NCBI RefSeq assembly: GCF_003569805.1
Contig: NZ_KZ984051.1
Coordinates: 90,535 to 154,534 of the forward strand
Direction: 5' to 3'
Length of the DNA stretch: 64,000 nucleotides
Source: Microbacterium halotolerans
GTDB lineage: Bacteria > Actinomycetota > Actinomycetes > Actinomycetales > Microbacteriaceae
Part shown: one piece after another, positions 1-9,413 of the stretch
How positions within the stretch are numbered: the stretch's first letter is position 1
Layout: every line of letters starts with the position of its first letter
Notes under the pieces: generated by a model
Seen by the model: only the letters and a program-made list of their open reading frames with translations
Database searches by the model: none
Told to the model about the DNA's origin: nothing
Position numbers and translations under genes: made by a program

Positions 1-1121
1 GACATGAACAGTTCGACCTGAACACCGCGGCTGCAGGCGATCGCGACGGCCGCCATCATCGCCTCGTTCGGTACGAAGTACGGGCTGACCATGACCACCT
101 TGCGCTCAGCGGCGAAGATGAGGGCGAGGAACATGCGCAGGTTGTTCTCGGTCTCGTATCCCGGCCCCGAGGGCACGACCTGGCAGTCGAGGTCGCCCGA
201 GCCGGAGTTCATCTCGCGCAGATCGATGTCGGGGATCGACTCGGTCTCGCCGTACCAGTCGGAGAGGAACACGGCGTCGACGCTGGAGACTACCGGACCG
301 TCGAGGCGGACCATGATGTCGACCCACTTCAGACCGCGCCTGATGTTCCCCCGCACGTTGTAGCTGCGGTCGATGAGGTTCTGCGAACCGAGGAACGCCA
401 CCTCGCCGTCGATGATGAGCAGCTTGCGGTGATTGCGCAGATCCGGCCGCTGCATCTTGCCCTTGAGCGGCTGCAGCGGGAGCGCGAAGCGCCACTCCGC
501 ACCCATCTCGCTCAGCCGGTCCAGTGTCTGCCTGTGCAGCGGTTTGGAGAGGTTGGCCCAGTGGTCGAGCATCACACGCACCGGGATGCCCCTCGAACGC
601 GCCTCCTCCATCGCCCGGAAGACGTTGTCGGTCGACGCGTCGGACTTCAGGATGTAGAACTCGATGTGCACATACCGCTCCGCGCCGCGGATCGCCTCCG
701 CCATCTCGTCGAGGCTGCGCTGGTAGTCGGAGATGAGGTGCACACCGTTGTCGCCGGAGATCGGCAGGGCGCCGAGCTCGCGATTCATGCGCACGAGCGA
801 CGAGAACCAGTTCGGCTCGTTCGGGCGCAGCCCTCCTCGTTCGAGGATGTCGTTCGCCTCTCGCAGGTATCCGTTGATCAGCGCCTGCATCCGACGCTTC
901 TGGCGCGGCAGCCGCGGGTTTCCGATCAGGATGAACAGGAACGCGCCCGGCACCGGCAGCAGGAAGATCGCCAGCAGCCACGCCATCGCCGCGGTGGGCT
1001 TGCGATTGCGGGGAACGACGACGACCGCCGCGATCCGGATGGACATATCGAGGATCCAGATGCTCGTCGTGAGCCATGGGGTATCGAGGATCGCATAGAT
1101 CCGCTCGAACAGTTCCTGCAC
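1..1121 (-). CDS. cls: Cardiolipin synthase (3' end outside window)
   Basis: Phospholipase-D superfamily cardiolipin synthase, which joins phosphatidyl groups into cardiolipin at the membrane. Two N-terminal hydrophobic segments (roughly residues 15-30 and 40-60) form the usual PLDc_N membrane anchor. An HKD motif, HRKLLIIDGEVAF followed by LGSQN, lies near residue 230. The second HKD motif is past the window start, so the C-terminus is missing. The GTG at 1121 is the only start between an upstream in-frame TGA and the first membrane segment, with a GGGGG stretch just upstream. The family is clear; the product is named from the PLDc_N plus HKD layout. Confidence 0.88.
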   Translation of the reverse strand, partial: MQELFERIYAILDTPWLTTSIWILDMSIRIAAVVVVPRNRKPTAAMAWLLAIFLLPVPGAFLFILIGNPRLPRQKRRMQALINGYLREANDILERGGLRPNEPNWFSSLVRMNRELGALPISGDNGVHLISDYQRSLDEMAEAIRGAERYVHIEFYILKSDASTDNVFRAMEEARSRGIPVRVMLDHWANLSKPLHRQTLDRLSEMGAEWRFALPLQPLKGKMQRPDLRNHRKLLIIDGEVAFLGSQNLIDRSYNVRGNIRRGLKWVDIMVRLDGPVVSSVDAVFLSDWYGETESIPDIDLREMNSGSGDLDCQVVPSGPGYETENNLRMFLALIFAAERKVVMVSPYFVPNEAMMAAVAIACSRGVQVELFM

Positions 1122-1269
1122 CTGTGCCCCCGTCTGACCTGGGGTTCAGCCTATCCGGAGCGGAGGGGTCGTGCGCGGAGGCGTGCCAGCACCGGCAGCA
1201 CGGATGGTGCGGATGCCGCCCTGCCCGCACCACGGTGAGACGAGCATCCTTTCTCGTAATGTATGACTG

Positions 1270-1680
1270 ATGAGTTCCGAGAGGAAGCGGCGCCGAGCGG
1301 CGCGCAGGGTCAAACCAGGTGACGGCCACGCATTGCAGCGCTACCGGTGGTGGCAGCCGTTCTCTCGCAGCCTCTTCCACCTGCGCCTCCGCAGCGACGG
1401 CGGCTCACAGGAGACCTGGACGGTCGACGTCCGGCTCGGGGGAGATTCGGGCGGCGAGGTGTGGGCCAGGCTCTACCGCGACGGCATCAACCAGGCGCGT
1501 TCCAAGCTGCCGGCCGCGTTCGCAGTGCCGGGCGGCACGATCATCAGCCCCATTCAGCTTCCCGCGTGGATGAACATCTCACTTCTGGTGGTGACGATCC
1601 TGGCGAGCACCGAGCGTGCGCTTCGCCTGCGGTACAACTGGATTCTCGACGGCGGAATCTTCGACGGCGACGTCGGGTAG
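1270..1680 (+). CDS. Unknown small protein
   Basis: A 136-residue protein I do not recognise. It starts with a very basic stretch (residues 4-15), followed by a region of mixed beta-strand character (WTVDVRLGG, VWARLYRDG, SKLPAAFAVPGG) and a weakly hydrophobic segment near residues 100-112. Composition fits a real Microbacteriaceae gene. There is no clear ribosome binding site, and the last 100 nt overlap the convergent small membrane gene ending at 1579, so the 3' part may not be translated as drawn. No function is proposed. Confidence 0.45.
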   Translation: MSSERKRRRAARRVKPGDGHALQRYRWWQPFSRSLFHLRLRSDGGSQETWTVDVRLGGDSGGEVWARLYRDGINQARSKLPAAFAVPGGTIISPIQLPAWMNISLLVVTILASTERALRLRYNWILDGGIFDGDVG

Positions 1681-1854
1681 AGAGTGTCTGAACGGGAGGC
1701 CGCGCTTGGCGCGCTCCTCGGCCTCGATGCGGTTGTAGACGCGGCGCTCGGTGCGGTCCATGCGCATGATCGACCGCATGATCCACCAGAACGCCCCCGC
1801 GAGCACGATCGTCGGAGCGACCGAATACACCACGGCGAGCCAGTAGGAGTCCAC
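1579..1854 (-). CDS. Small single-pass membrane protein
   Basis: A 91-residue protein with one N-terminal transmembrane segment (about residues 5-26, WLAVVYSVAPTIVLAGAFWW) followed by a charged tail containing RTERRVYNRIEAEERAKRG. This layout recalls short hypothetical membrane proteins of Microbacteriaceae. The start is GTG at 1854. Its 3' end overlaps the convergent gene at 1270-1680 by about 100 nt. Function unknown. Confidence 0.65.
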   Translation of the reverse strand: MDSYWLAVVYSVAPTIVLAGAFWWIMRSIMRMDRTERRVYNRIEAEERAKRGLPFRHSLPDVAVEDSAVENPVVPQAKRTLGARQDRHHQK

Positions 1855-2031
1855 GCGACGATTCTATAGCCGCAAGGGCTCTCCAACGGCTGGGAGGAGC
1901 GGCCGACGACAGCAGCGCGACCGGTTCAGGTCACCCCTTCCTTCCCCTCACACCCCCTGATGCAGGTGAATGCGCCGAACCACCCCTGTGGAGAACTCCG
2001 ATCCGCTCGATGCGGTTGCCACGATCGGGGC

Positions 2032-3387
2032 ATGACGACCACAGCTCATCCCCCGATCTCCCGGCCCATCCGAGACGCCGTACGCTTCCTGCAGAACGTG
2101 CCCCGTCTGACGCACTGCACTCCGCGGCACAGCCTCGTGGTCGTTCCGCTGCGCGACGGTCACGCAACCGGTGCGCTCCGGATCGATCTGCCCGCAGACG
2201 GTTCAGGCGACGAGCACGTGGCAGCGACCGCCATCGGCATGGTGTGCCGCGTGCCGGAGACCGAGGGCGTTGCCGTCGTCGCGTACGACGGCGGCGCCGA
2301 GTGGCCGCCCGATGGACCGCTCCCCCGCGAGAGCCTGGTCGAGCGCGTGATCGATCGCGCAGACGCCTGCGGCCTGCACGTGCACGGCGCCTATCTCGTG
2401 GCCGAGGACGGTTGGGGTGCGTACGGCGACGTCGCCGCGCCGCTTCCGCTGTCGCAGATCGTGCCGGAGGCCGGCGAGGCGCTCGCCCACGACCAGCACG
2501 ACGGCACGAAGCTGCCGCGTTCGTCGAAGAGCAGACGGCGAGCGGTCGCCGCCGAACTCGGTCGCCTGGAGCACGAGTTCGCCGCGGCGCTGCTGCATCG
2601 CGCGCAGACGGACCGCGAGCCCGGCGGCACCGGCGAAAGCGCCGATCCGACGGGCGACGGCGAAGAGGGCAGAGCCGACGGCGAGGCTGACGCACGTGAC
2701 CCGGAAACCGATGCCCCGCACGACAGCGGCCCGTCCGCAGGAGAGGACAGCCCATCCGCGGGCGAGAGCGATCCGTCCGCGAGCGACGAGGAACGTGCGA
2801 TGGCAATGTCAGCTGCCGCGAGCACGGATCCCCCGCGCCGCGTGAGCACGACGAATTCGCTCCCCGACGCATTCGAGGAAGCGCTCGCGTGGGACGCATC
2901 GCATCTCGAGGCGTCCGACGCAGGGCTGCTGGCCCTCGCGTTCGAGACACCGCTGCTGCGGGACACGCTGCTGACCCAGTGGTCGACGGATCTCGAGGGC
3001 GGGCGCACCGTGCTCGCCTGGCAACTGGCGTGGCGGCCGAGTCCGCCTGGAGACAGCCCGCCGCTTCCGGATGGGCCGGTGCGGCTGGCGGGCGAAGGCC
3101 CGCGTCCCGAGGGATGGCGACTGCGGCAGGGACTCGCGCTCGCGCGGCAGATCGCTGCGTCGGCTCCTCGTCGAGCCCGGCCGGGCTCGCTGGCGGCGGC
3201 ATCGTGGCTGTCCTGGGCACTGGGCAACGCGACGCACGCGGCCGAATACGCGGAGCAGGCGCGCGAGATGGAGCCGGGGCACGGCCTGGCGGGCATCATG
3301 ACGACGCTCACGGAGTCGGGCATGCTCCCGGCATGGGCGTTCGCCTCACCAGCTGAGCCGGACGGCGCAGCCGAACCCGATCGCTGA
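2032..3387 (+). CDS. DUF4192 domain-containing protein
   Basis: A 451-residue protein of the actinobacterial DUF4192 family, whose function is unknown. The family pattern is seen at the N-terminus (residues 15-45: FLQNVPRLTHCTPRHSLVVV, followed by a conserved G-A-L-R-I-D stretch) and at the C-terminus (ASWLSWALGNATHAAEYAEQA). Between them is a low-complexity acidic linker (about residues 195-265) rich in E, D, S and G. The ATG at 2032 is chosen over the in-frame start at 1960 because it begins directly before the conserved domain. Convergent with lysS across a hairpin. Confidence 0.85.
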   Translation: MTTTAHPPISRPIRDAVRFLQNVPRLTHCTPRHSLVVVPLRDGHATGALRIDLPADGSGDEHVAATAIGMVCRVPETEGVAVVAYDGGAEWPPDGPLPRESLVERVIDRADACGLHVHGAYLVAEDGWGAYGDVAAPLPLSQIVPEAGEALAHDQHDGTKLPRSSKSRRRAVAAELGRLEHEFAAALLHRAQTDREPGGTGESADPTGDGEEGRADGEADARDPETDAPHDSGPSAGEDSPSAGESDPSASDEERAMAMSAAASTDPPRRVSTTNSLPDAFEEALAWDASHLEASDAGLLALAFETPLLRDTLLTQWSTDLEGGRTVLAWQLAWRPSPPGDSPPLPDGPVRLAGEGPRPEGWRLRQGLALARQIAASAPRRARPGSLAAASWLSWALGNATHAAEYAEQAREMEPGHGLAGIMTTLTESGMLPAWAFASPAEPDGAAEPDR

Positions 3388-3413
3388 GCGGTCGGCCGGT
3401 GGGCGACACCGAC

Positions 3414-3441
3414 GCGGGGCGGGGACTTCGCCCCGGCCCGC
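3414..3441. terminator. Bidirectional hairpin between DUF4192 gene and lysS
   Basis: GC-rich imperfect inverted repeat with a GGGG/CCCC core around an ACTTCG loop and one mismatch further out. It lies between two convergent genes and touches the lysS stop. No U-tract is visible, as is usual for actinobacteria. Confidence 0.55.
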
Positions 3442-4977
<1,536 letters not shown>

Positions 4978-5087
4978 GCGGGTGCTTCCTCGTGCAGGGT
5001 GTGCGGCGGCGATCCGCGGCGCGCGGTCGCGGTCGTCCCAGTCTATGGCCCGCCGACTGGGCGACCGTCATGCCGCCGACCCGCTCG

Positions 5088-5155
5088 CGAGATGCGCACG
5101 TTTTCGACGAGAACCCGACCAAAGCGGCGCATCTCGACGAAAAGTGCGCATCTCG
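5088..5155. repeat. Imperfect long inverted repeat (IR-1)
   Basis: Two arms, 5088-5111 and 5133-5155, pair over 23-24 nt with one mismatch and one indel. The decamer GCGCATCTCG occurs twice (5127-5136, 5146-5155). It sits downstream of the DUF2520 gene and upstream of lysS. It resembles three other stem-forming elements in this window (14063, 37311, 52764) in arm length and intergenic position. A terminator role is possible, but there is no T-tract. Confidence 0.7.
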
Positions 5156-5164
5156 GCAGCCGCG

Positions 5165-5875
5165 TTACGCCTCTTCGGGGAAGTCGGGGACGGCGGGGGT
5201 CGCCTCGGCGAGTGCGTGGTCGACGGTCGATCGCACCAGCGACGAGAGGAAGCCGCCGGGGTTCTGCACGCCGATGCCGCGCAGCATTCCCGTCGCCTGC
5301 CGCACGATCTGGCTCGAGAACTCCGCGGCCGTCGCGATCGCCTCCGCGTAGGCCGGGCGATCGGGCTCCTCGATCACGATCGGTTCCAGCCCGATCTCCA
5401 CCGCGAGCGCCTGCGCGATCGGCAGCACCGGCGCGGGAGCCGTCACGCCCGCGTACGTCGCCGCGAGCTGGCGCAGGTCCATGCTGGTGCCGGTGAACGT
5501 CATCGCGGGGTGCACGGCGAGCGGGATCGCACCCTTCTCCGCGACGGGGCGCAGCGCTTCGATGCCGTGGGCGGCATCGGTGTGCAGCACCAGCTGCCCC
5601 ATCTGCACGTGTCCGGCCTCGGCGAAGCCCGACACCGTCGCGGCGAGTTCCGAACGCGGCACCGTGATCAGCACGAGCTCGCTGCGGCGCAGCACCTCCG
5701 GCGCATCGAGCACCGGCACGTCAGGCAGCAGCGCGGAGGCGCGGTCGTCGTCGCTCGCCGCGGTGCGTCCCGTCAGCGAGTGCCCCGCTCCGGCGAGCGC
5801 TGCGGCGAGCACGGGCCCGACCCGACCCGACCCGACCACACCGACGCCGAGCCGTCCATCGCGCATCATGCTCAT
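5165..5875 (-). CDS. Rossmann-fold / DUF2520 protein
   Basis: A 236-residue NAD(P)-binding-type protein related to ProC-like reductases. The N-terminal Rossmann motif VGVVGSGRVGPVLA lies at about residues 9-22, and the C-terminal half is helical DUF2520 (HPAMTFTG, AAEFSSQIVRQATGML). In relatives this family lies next to panC and a link to pantothenate synthesis has been suggested; panC is not seen here, so the role is open. The start ATG at 5875 overlaps the stop of the PH-domain gene as ATGA, which indicates translational coupling and decides against the longer frame. Confidence 0.85.
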   Translation of the reverse strand: MSMMRDGRLGVGVVGSGRVGPVLAAALAGAGHSLTGRTAASDDDRASALLPDVPVLDAPEVLRRSELVLITVPRSELAATVSGFAEAGHVQMGQLVLHTDAAHGIEALRPVAEKGAIPLAVHPAMTFTGTSMDLRQLAATYAGVTAPAPVLPIAQALAVEIGLEPIVIEEPDRPAYAEAIATAAEFSSQIVRQATGMLRGIGVQNPGGFLSSLVRSTVDHALAEATPAVPDFPEEA

Positions 5876-7647
5876 GTTCCGGGGGTCGGCTGATCCGGAT
5901 GCGAGAGCCCCACCGGCGCCGCTGCCATCATCTGCGGAAGCGCCGAGACGGTGCCGGGCACGGGCTCGGCCGTGCCCCACCGGTGGGTCTGGTCGTTCGC
6001 GGAGGCGACGACTGCGGCACGGCGCACCTGGTCGAGCAGCTCAGCGGCGTCCTCCCGATCGAGCCCGACGATCTGGCCGGAGACCGCACCGGCGACGGCG
6101 TGCGCCTGCGCCCACGCGACGCGCTGCATCCGGTCGATCGGTCCCTGAGCGATCGAGACGCCCTGCAGACGGGCGAGCGGGAACACGGCCTGCTTGCGCC
6201 AGATCGTGCCGCGGCGCAGGAACAGCCCGTAGCCGGTCACGGCGAAGCCGTGCCGCTTGAACGAGAACGGCCGCCGCCACCATCCGCGCTTGGCCATGGT
6301 GCGATAGGGGTCAGCGGCATCCGGAGCCGACCAGTACATGCCGTTGTCGACCATCAGCGGCAGGTCGGCGACCGGCAGGTAGGGCAGGCATACGCGCAGA
6401 ACGCGTTCGACGTCGGCGCGCGTTCCCACAGGCAGCACCTGTGCCGACTGCTGCGACTGGCCCGACTGCTGCTGCGACTGGCTTTTGCCCGACATCCGGT
6501 TGATCTTGATCTTCCACCAGCCGAACGGGCGCCACAGGATCGGCTGCGACACCTCGAGCGCGTGGATGCGGCCGGGCGGGATCGTCTGCGTCGTGGTGGT
6601 CGTGAGCCCGTAGGTCACCCGCACACCGTTCTGGGTCTCGGCGATCGAGTAGCGCAGCGACTGCGAGACCTTGGTCCACAGCACGGCCCCCAGCGCGATC
6701 AGGCCGGGGATGAGCGTCACGAGGGTCGTGATGCCCAGCACCGCGAACCCCTCGCCCGGCCCGTCGTCGTTCGAGAACACGAACGGGACCATGATGCCGA
6801 AGAAGATGCCGTACGCCACCAGTGCGATGCCGAGCCCCCACAGCAGCTCGAGCGCCTGTGCGCCGATGACGCGGCCGGTCGGGATCCGTACGAGGCTCTC
6901 CGGCGCGACGTCCTGCGTGTCGACGCCGTCGATCAGTCCCTGCACTCCCTCGCTCACGGTGGAGGCGACGACCCGGCGCACGCCTGCCTGCTCATCGTTC
7001 GCCGCAGCCTCGCGCGCCTGCGCCCTGGCCGCGCGCACGCCGGACGCCAGCCGCAGGATGTCGGCGCGCACCTCCTCGGCCCGCTTGGTGCCGAGGTACT
7101 CCAGCGGCACGTTCGCGTCGGTGCCCGCACCGTCGACCTCGAGCTTCGCCATGCCCGCGATGCGTGCGATGAACGGCCTGGTCAGGTTCACGCCCTGCAC
7201 GCGATCGAGCGGGGCGCGGCGCTGCGTGCGGAAGACGACGCCGCGGCGCACCTCGACGTGCTCACCGGTGATCCGGAACTCGTGCTTGCGCCAGCTCAAC
7301 CAGAACAGCCCGCACAGCAGCGCGACGAACACGAGCACGCCGAGCAGCACCAGCAGGATGAGGTTGTTGGCCACAGTCCAGTCGATCGCCTGGCCGACCG
7401 GATCCCCGTCCTCGTAGTCGATGTCGATCGCATGCTCACGGTCGAAGATCGAGATGAACCAGAAGATGATCCTCTCGCGCAGGTTCGCGAGCAGGATGCC
7501 CACGATGATCACCAGGGCGAGCCCTCCGCGGAACAGCGGAGTGAGCGGATGCAGGCGGTGCCACCGACCGTCGGCCAGCGACGACGCCCCTCCCCCGCTC
7601 AGCGGCGCGGCGGGCGCTGCCGGTGCAGAATCCGACTGATCGCTCAC
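5872..7647 (-). CDS. Bacterial PH-domain membrane protein (YdbT-like)
   Basis: A 591-residue multipass membrane protein carrying three bPH2 (DUF304) domains, the layout of YdbT-like proteins of unknown function. N-terminal transmembrane segments lie near residues 35-60 and 90-115. The first PH domain begins at FRITGEHVEVRRGVV, the second follows a TM pair around ALELLWGLGIALVAYGIFFG and contains GVRVTYGLTTTTTQTIPPGR, and the third contains GFAVTGYGLFLRRGTIWRKQ. A Q/S-rich loop (SQSQQQSGQSQQS) lies between the second and third. The GTG start at 7647 overlaps the upstream stop as GTGA. Confidence 0.9.
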   Translation of the reverse strand: MSDQSDSAPAAPAAPLSGGGASSLADGRWHRLHPLTPLFRGGLALVIIVGILLANLRERIIFWFISIFDREHAIDIDYEDGDPVGQAIDWTVANNLILLVLLGVLVFVALLCGLFWLSWRKHEFRITGEHVEVRRGVVFRTQRRAPLDRVQGVNLTRPFIARIAGMAKLEVDGAGTDANVPLEYLGTKRAEEVRADILRLASGVRAARAQAREAAANDEQAGVRRVVASTVSEGVQGLIDGVDTQDVAPESLVRIPTGRVIGAQALELLWGLGIALVAYGIFFGIMVPFVFSNDDGPGEGFAVLGITTLVTLIPGLIALGAVLWTKVSQSLRYSIAETQNGVRVTYGLTTTTTQTIPPGRIHALEVSQPILWRPFGWWKIKINRMSGKSQSQQQSGQSQQSAQVLPVGTRADVERVLRVCLPYLPVADLPLMVDNGMYWSAPDAADPYRTMAKRGWWRRPFSFKRHGFAVTGYGLFLRRGTIWRKQAVFPLARLQGVSIAQGPIDRMQRVAWAQAHAVAGAVSGQIVGLDREDAAELLDQVRRAAVVASANDQTHRWGTAEPVPGTVSALPQMMAAAPVGLSHPDQPTPGT

Positions 7648-8438
7648 AGGCCGGTCCGCCTCGTCTCGGCGACCTCGATCAGGGTGTCGCGCAGCGACTC
7701 CGCCGCCGCCTGCGACAGCCCCGGGATCTCGACGCCGGTCGTCGCGGCCGCCGTGATCATCTTGAGCTTCGCGATGCCGAAGGCGCGGTCCATCGGCCCG
7801 TGCGTGATGTCGACGAGCTGCATGCGCCCGTACGGCACCGCGACCATGCGCTGCCACAGGATGCCCTTGCGGAATACGAGGTCGTCGTCGCGCAGCATGT
7901 ACCCGAGCGCGCGGGCCTGCCGCGGCAGCACGATCTGCGTGATCGCCGTGATGAGCACGATGGCGCCGGCCGCGATCCACCCCCACCACTGCTCGGCGAA
8001 CAGGTGCACGGCGGCCGCGGCGATCAGCACGACGGCGACGAAGATCGCATTCTGCACGGTCTGCGACACGACGTACTTGGGCGAGATCTGATGCCACTGG
8101 CCGTCGAGCGCGATTCTGCCGTCGTTGCGAGGCTCGCGAAGCTGCGTGTAGGTGCCGTCGTCGAGCACTGGCGACGCCTGCGGCGCGGCCCCGGATGACG
8201 CAGGGGTCTGCCCGGGGAAGGGCGGGACCGGTGCGGAATCCGGATGCTCGGGGCGAGGAGGAATCGGCGCTCCGGATGCCGACGGTTCCGGGGCGGACGG
8301 CGGCGGCTCGGCAGGTCCGGTCGAGCCCGTCGCCGCTGGTGCGGCTGAAGGCGCCGCCGGGCGGGGCGGTATGACCGGACCCTGCGCGTCAGCTGGTGGG
8401 TTCGGTTCCTGGCCCGGCGTCGGGGTGCTCTCGGTCAT
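7644..8438 (-). CDS. Bacterial PH-domain protein (YdbS-like)
   Basis: A 264-residue protein with a long Pro/Ala/Ser-rich N-terminal region (residues 1-90), two adjacent transmembrane segments (about residues 125-165) and one C-terminal bPH2 domain containing YMLRDDDLVFRKGILWQRMV. It pairs with the larger three-PH protein encoded immediately downstream with a GTGA overlap, the usual YdbS/YdbT arrangement. The start at 8438 overlaps the end of the DUF3180 gene by 50 nt. No later in-frame start fits, because the next methionine is inside the PH domain. Confidence 0.87.
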   Translation of the reverse strand: MTESTPTPGQEPNPPADAQGPVIPPRPAAPSAAPAATGSTGPAEPPPSAPEPSASGAPIPPRPEHPDSAPVPPFPGQTPASSGAAPQASPVLDDGTYTQLREPRNDGRIALDGQWHQISPKYVVSQTVQNAIFVAVVLIAAAAVHLFAEQWWGWIAAGAIVLITAITQIVLPRQARALGYMLRDDDLVFRKGILWQRMVAVPYGRMQLVDITHGPMDRAFGIAKLKMITAAATTGVEIPGLSQAAAESLRDTLIEVAETRRTGL

Positions 8439-8877
8439 CTGGGTCCTTCGGCAGCGTGCACATGTGTTCCGCGACCAGAGCCGCGACGACCAGGACGATG
8501 CTCGCCCCCACCGCAGCGATGATCGCTCCCATCGACCCTATCGGCGCGGGGACGGGTCGGGTAGTGAGGAACACGATGAGGCCGAGACCCGCGCCGCCGA
8601 CGGCCGCGCCGACGAGGCTCGACGCCTTCGCGAGAACCGCGATGCGCAGCGCGCGGAACGGGTCGACGCGCGGCGCCTTCTGGTCGTTCACCGATCGGCG
8701 GATCGGCCAGGCCAGGACGATGCACGCGCCCCCGAGCACGACGAGCAGGACGGTCAGGCCGATGGGCGGCGTGAACGTGGGGTGTCCGGTCGTCGTGAGC
8801 ACCTGATCGATCACGAACCCCGCACCGCCGCCGAGCACCGCGGCGACGATGAGGGCGAGCGGATCGGTGCGCTTCAC
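8389..8877 (-). CDS. DUF3180 membrane protein
   Basis: A 162-residue protein with four predicted transmembrane segments (about residues 9-28, 38-56, 82-105 and 112-135), matching the actinobacterial DUF3180 family that commonly follows folK. Function unknown. The GTG at 8877 overlaps the folK stop as GTGA, so it is preferred to the longer open frame that runs into folK. Confidence 0.88.
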   Translation of the reverse strand: MKRTDPLALIVAAVLGGGAGFVIDQVLTTTGHPTFTPPIGLTVLLVVLGGACIVLAWPIRRSVNDQKAPRVDPFRALRIAVLAKASSLVGAAVGGAGLGLIVFLTTRPVPAPIGSMGAIIAAVGASIVLVVAALVAEHMCTLPKDPDDREHPDAGPGTEPTS

Positions 8878-9413
8878 GCCGCCCCCTCGGCGAGCAGGCC
8901 GGCGAGCAGATCGTCCGCCCGGCCTCGGCCCGGCACTGCGGCATCCGGGTCCAGTTCGAGCCACGGCCCAAGCACGAAGTCGCGCTCGTGCGCGCGCGGG
9001 TGTGGCAGCGACACCTCGGGGCCCGCGGAGCACACGTCGCCGTATGCGATCAGGTCGAGATCGAGAGTCCGATCGCCCCACCGCTCCTCACGCACGCGCC
9101 CGTGGGCGTTCTCGACATCGTGCAGCGCCGCCAGCAGTGCGGCGGGAGCGAGCGTCGTGCGCACCAGCGCCACGGCGTTGAGGTAGCCGGGCTTGTCCGG
9201 GTCGGGGCCCGTCGGTGTGATCGCAACCGATTCGACGGGCGTCGACATCCGGATGTCCGTCACGCCGCCCAGCGCGGCGATCTGACGCTCGGCGGCGGAG
9301 AGCGTCGCGTACCGGTCGCCGAGGTTCGCCCCGAATGCCACGACGGCGTCGACGGCGGCCGCGTCGGGCGAAGTCTCAGGCTGGGGTGCCTTCTTCGTCG
9401 CTTCGTCGGTCAT
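8874..9413 (-). CDS. folK: 6-hydroxymethyl-7,8-dihydropterin pyrophosphokinase
   Basis: Transfers pyrophosphate from ATP to 6-hydroxymethyl-dihydropterin, supplying the FolP substrate. The conserved AFGANLGDRYATL is at about residues 26-38, the catalytic ERWGDRTLDLDLIAYGD at about residues 108-125, and SLPHPRAHERDFVLGPW follows. The 179-residue length includes a 20-residue Ala/Pro-rich N-terminal extension. The start overlaps the folP/folB stop as ATGA. Confidence 0.95.
   Translation of the reverse strand: MTDEATKKAPQPETSPDAAAVDAVVAFGANLGDRYATLSAAERQIAALGGVTDIRMSTPVESVAITPTGPDPDKPGYLNAVALVRTTLAPAALLAALHDVENAHGRVREERWGDRTLDLDLIAYGDVCSAGPEVSLPHPRAHERDFVLGPWLELDPDAAVPGRGRADDLLAGLLAEGAA

Noticed and set aside
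106..1380. A 424-codon minus-strand frame at the window start
   Set aside because: Out-of-frame shadow of cardiolipin synthase; the in-frame reading carries the HKD motif and membrane segments.
5899..8091. A 730-codon plus-strand open frame opposite the PH-domain genes
   Set aside because: It is rich in R, H, D and Q with no domain sense, as expected for the antisense of high-GC genes. The minus strand encodes clear membrane proteins.
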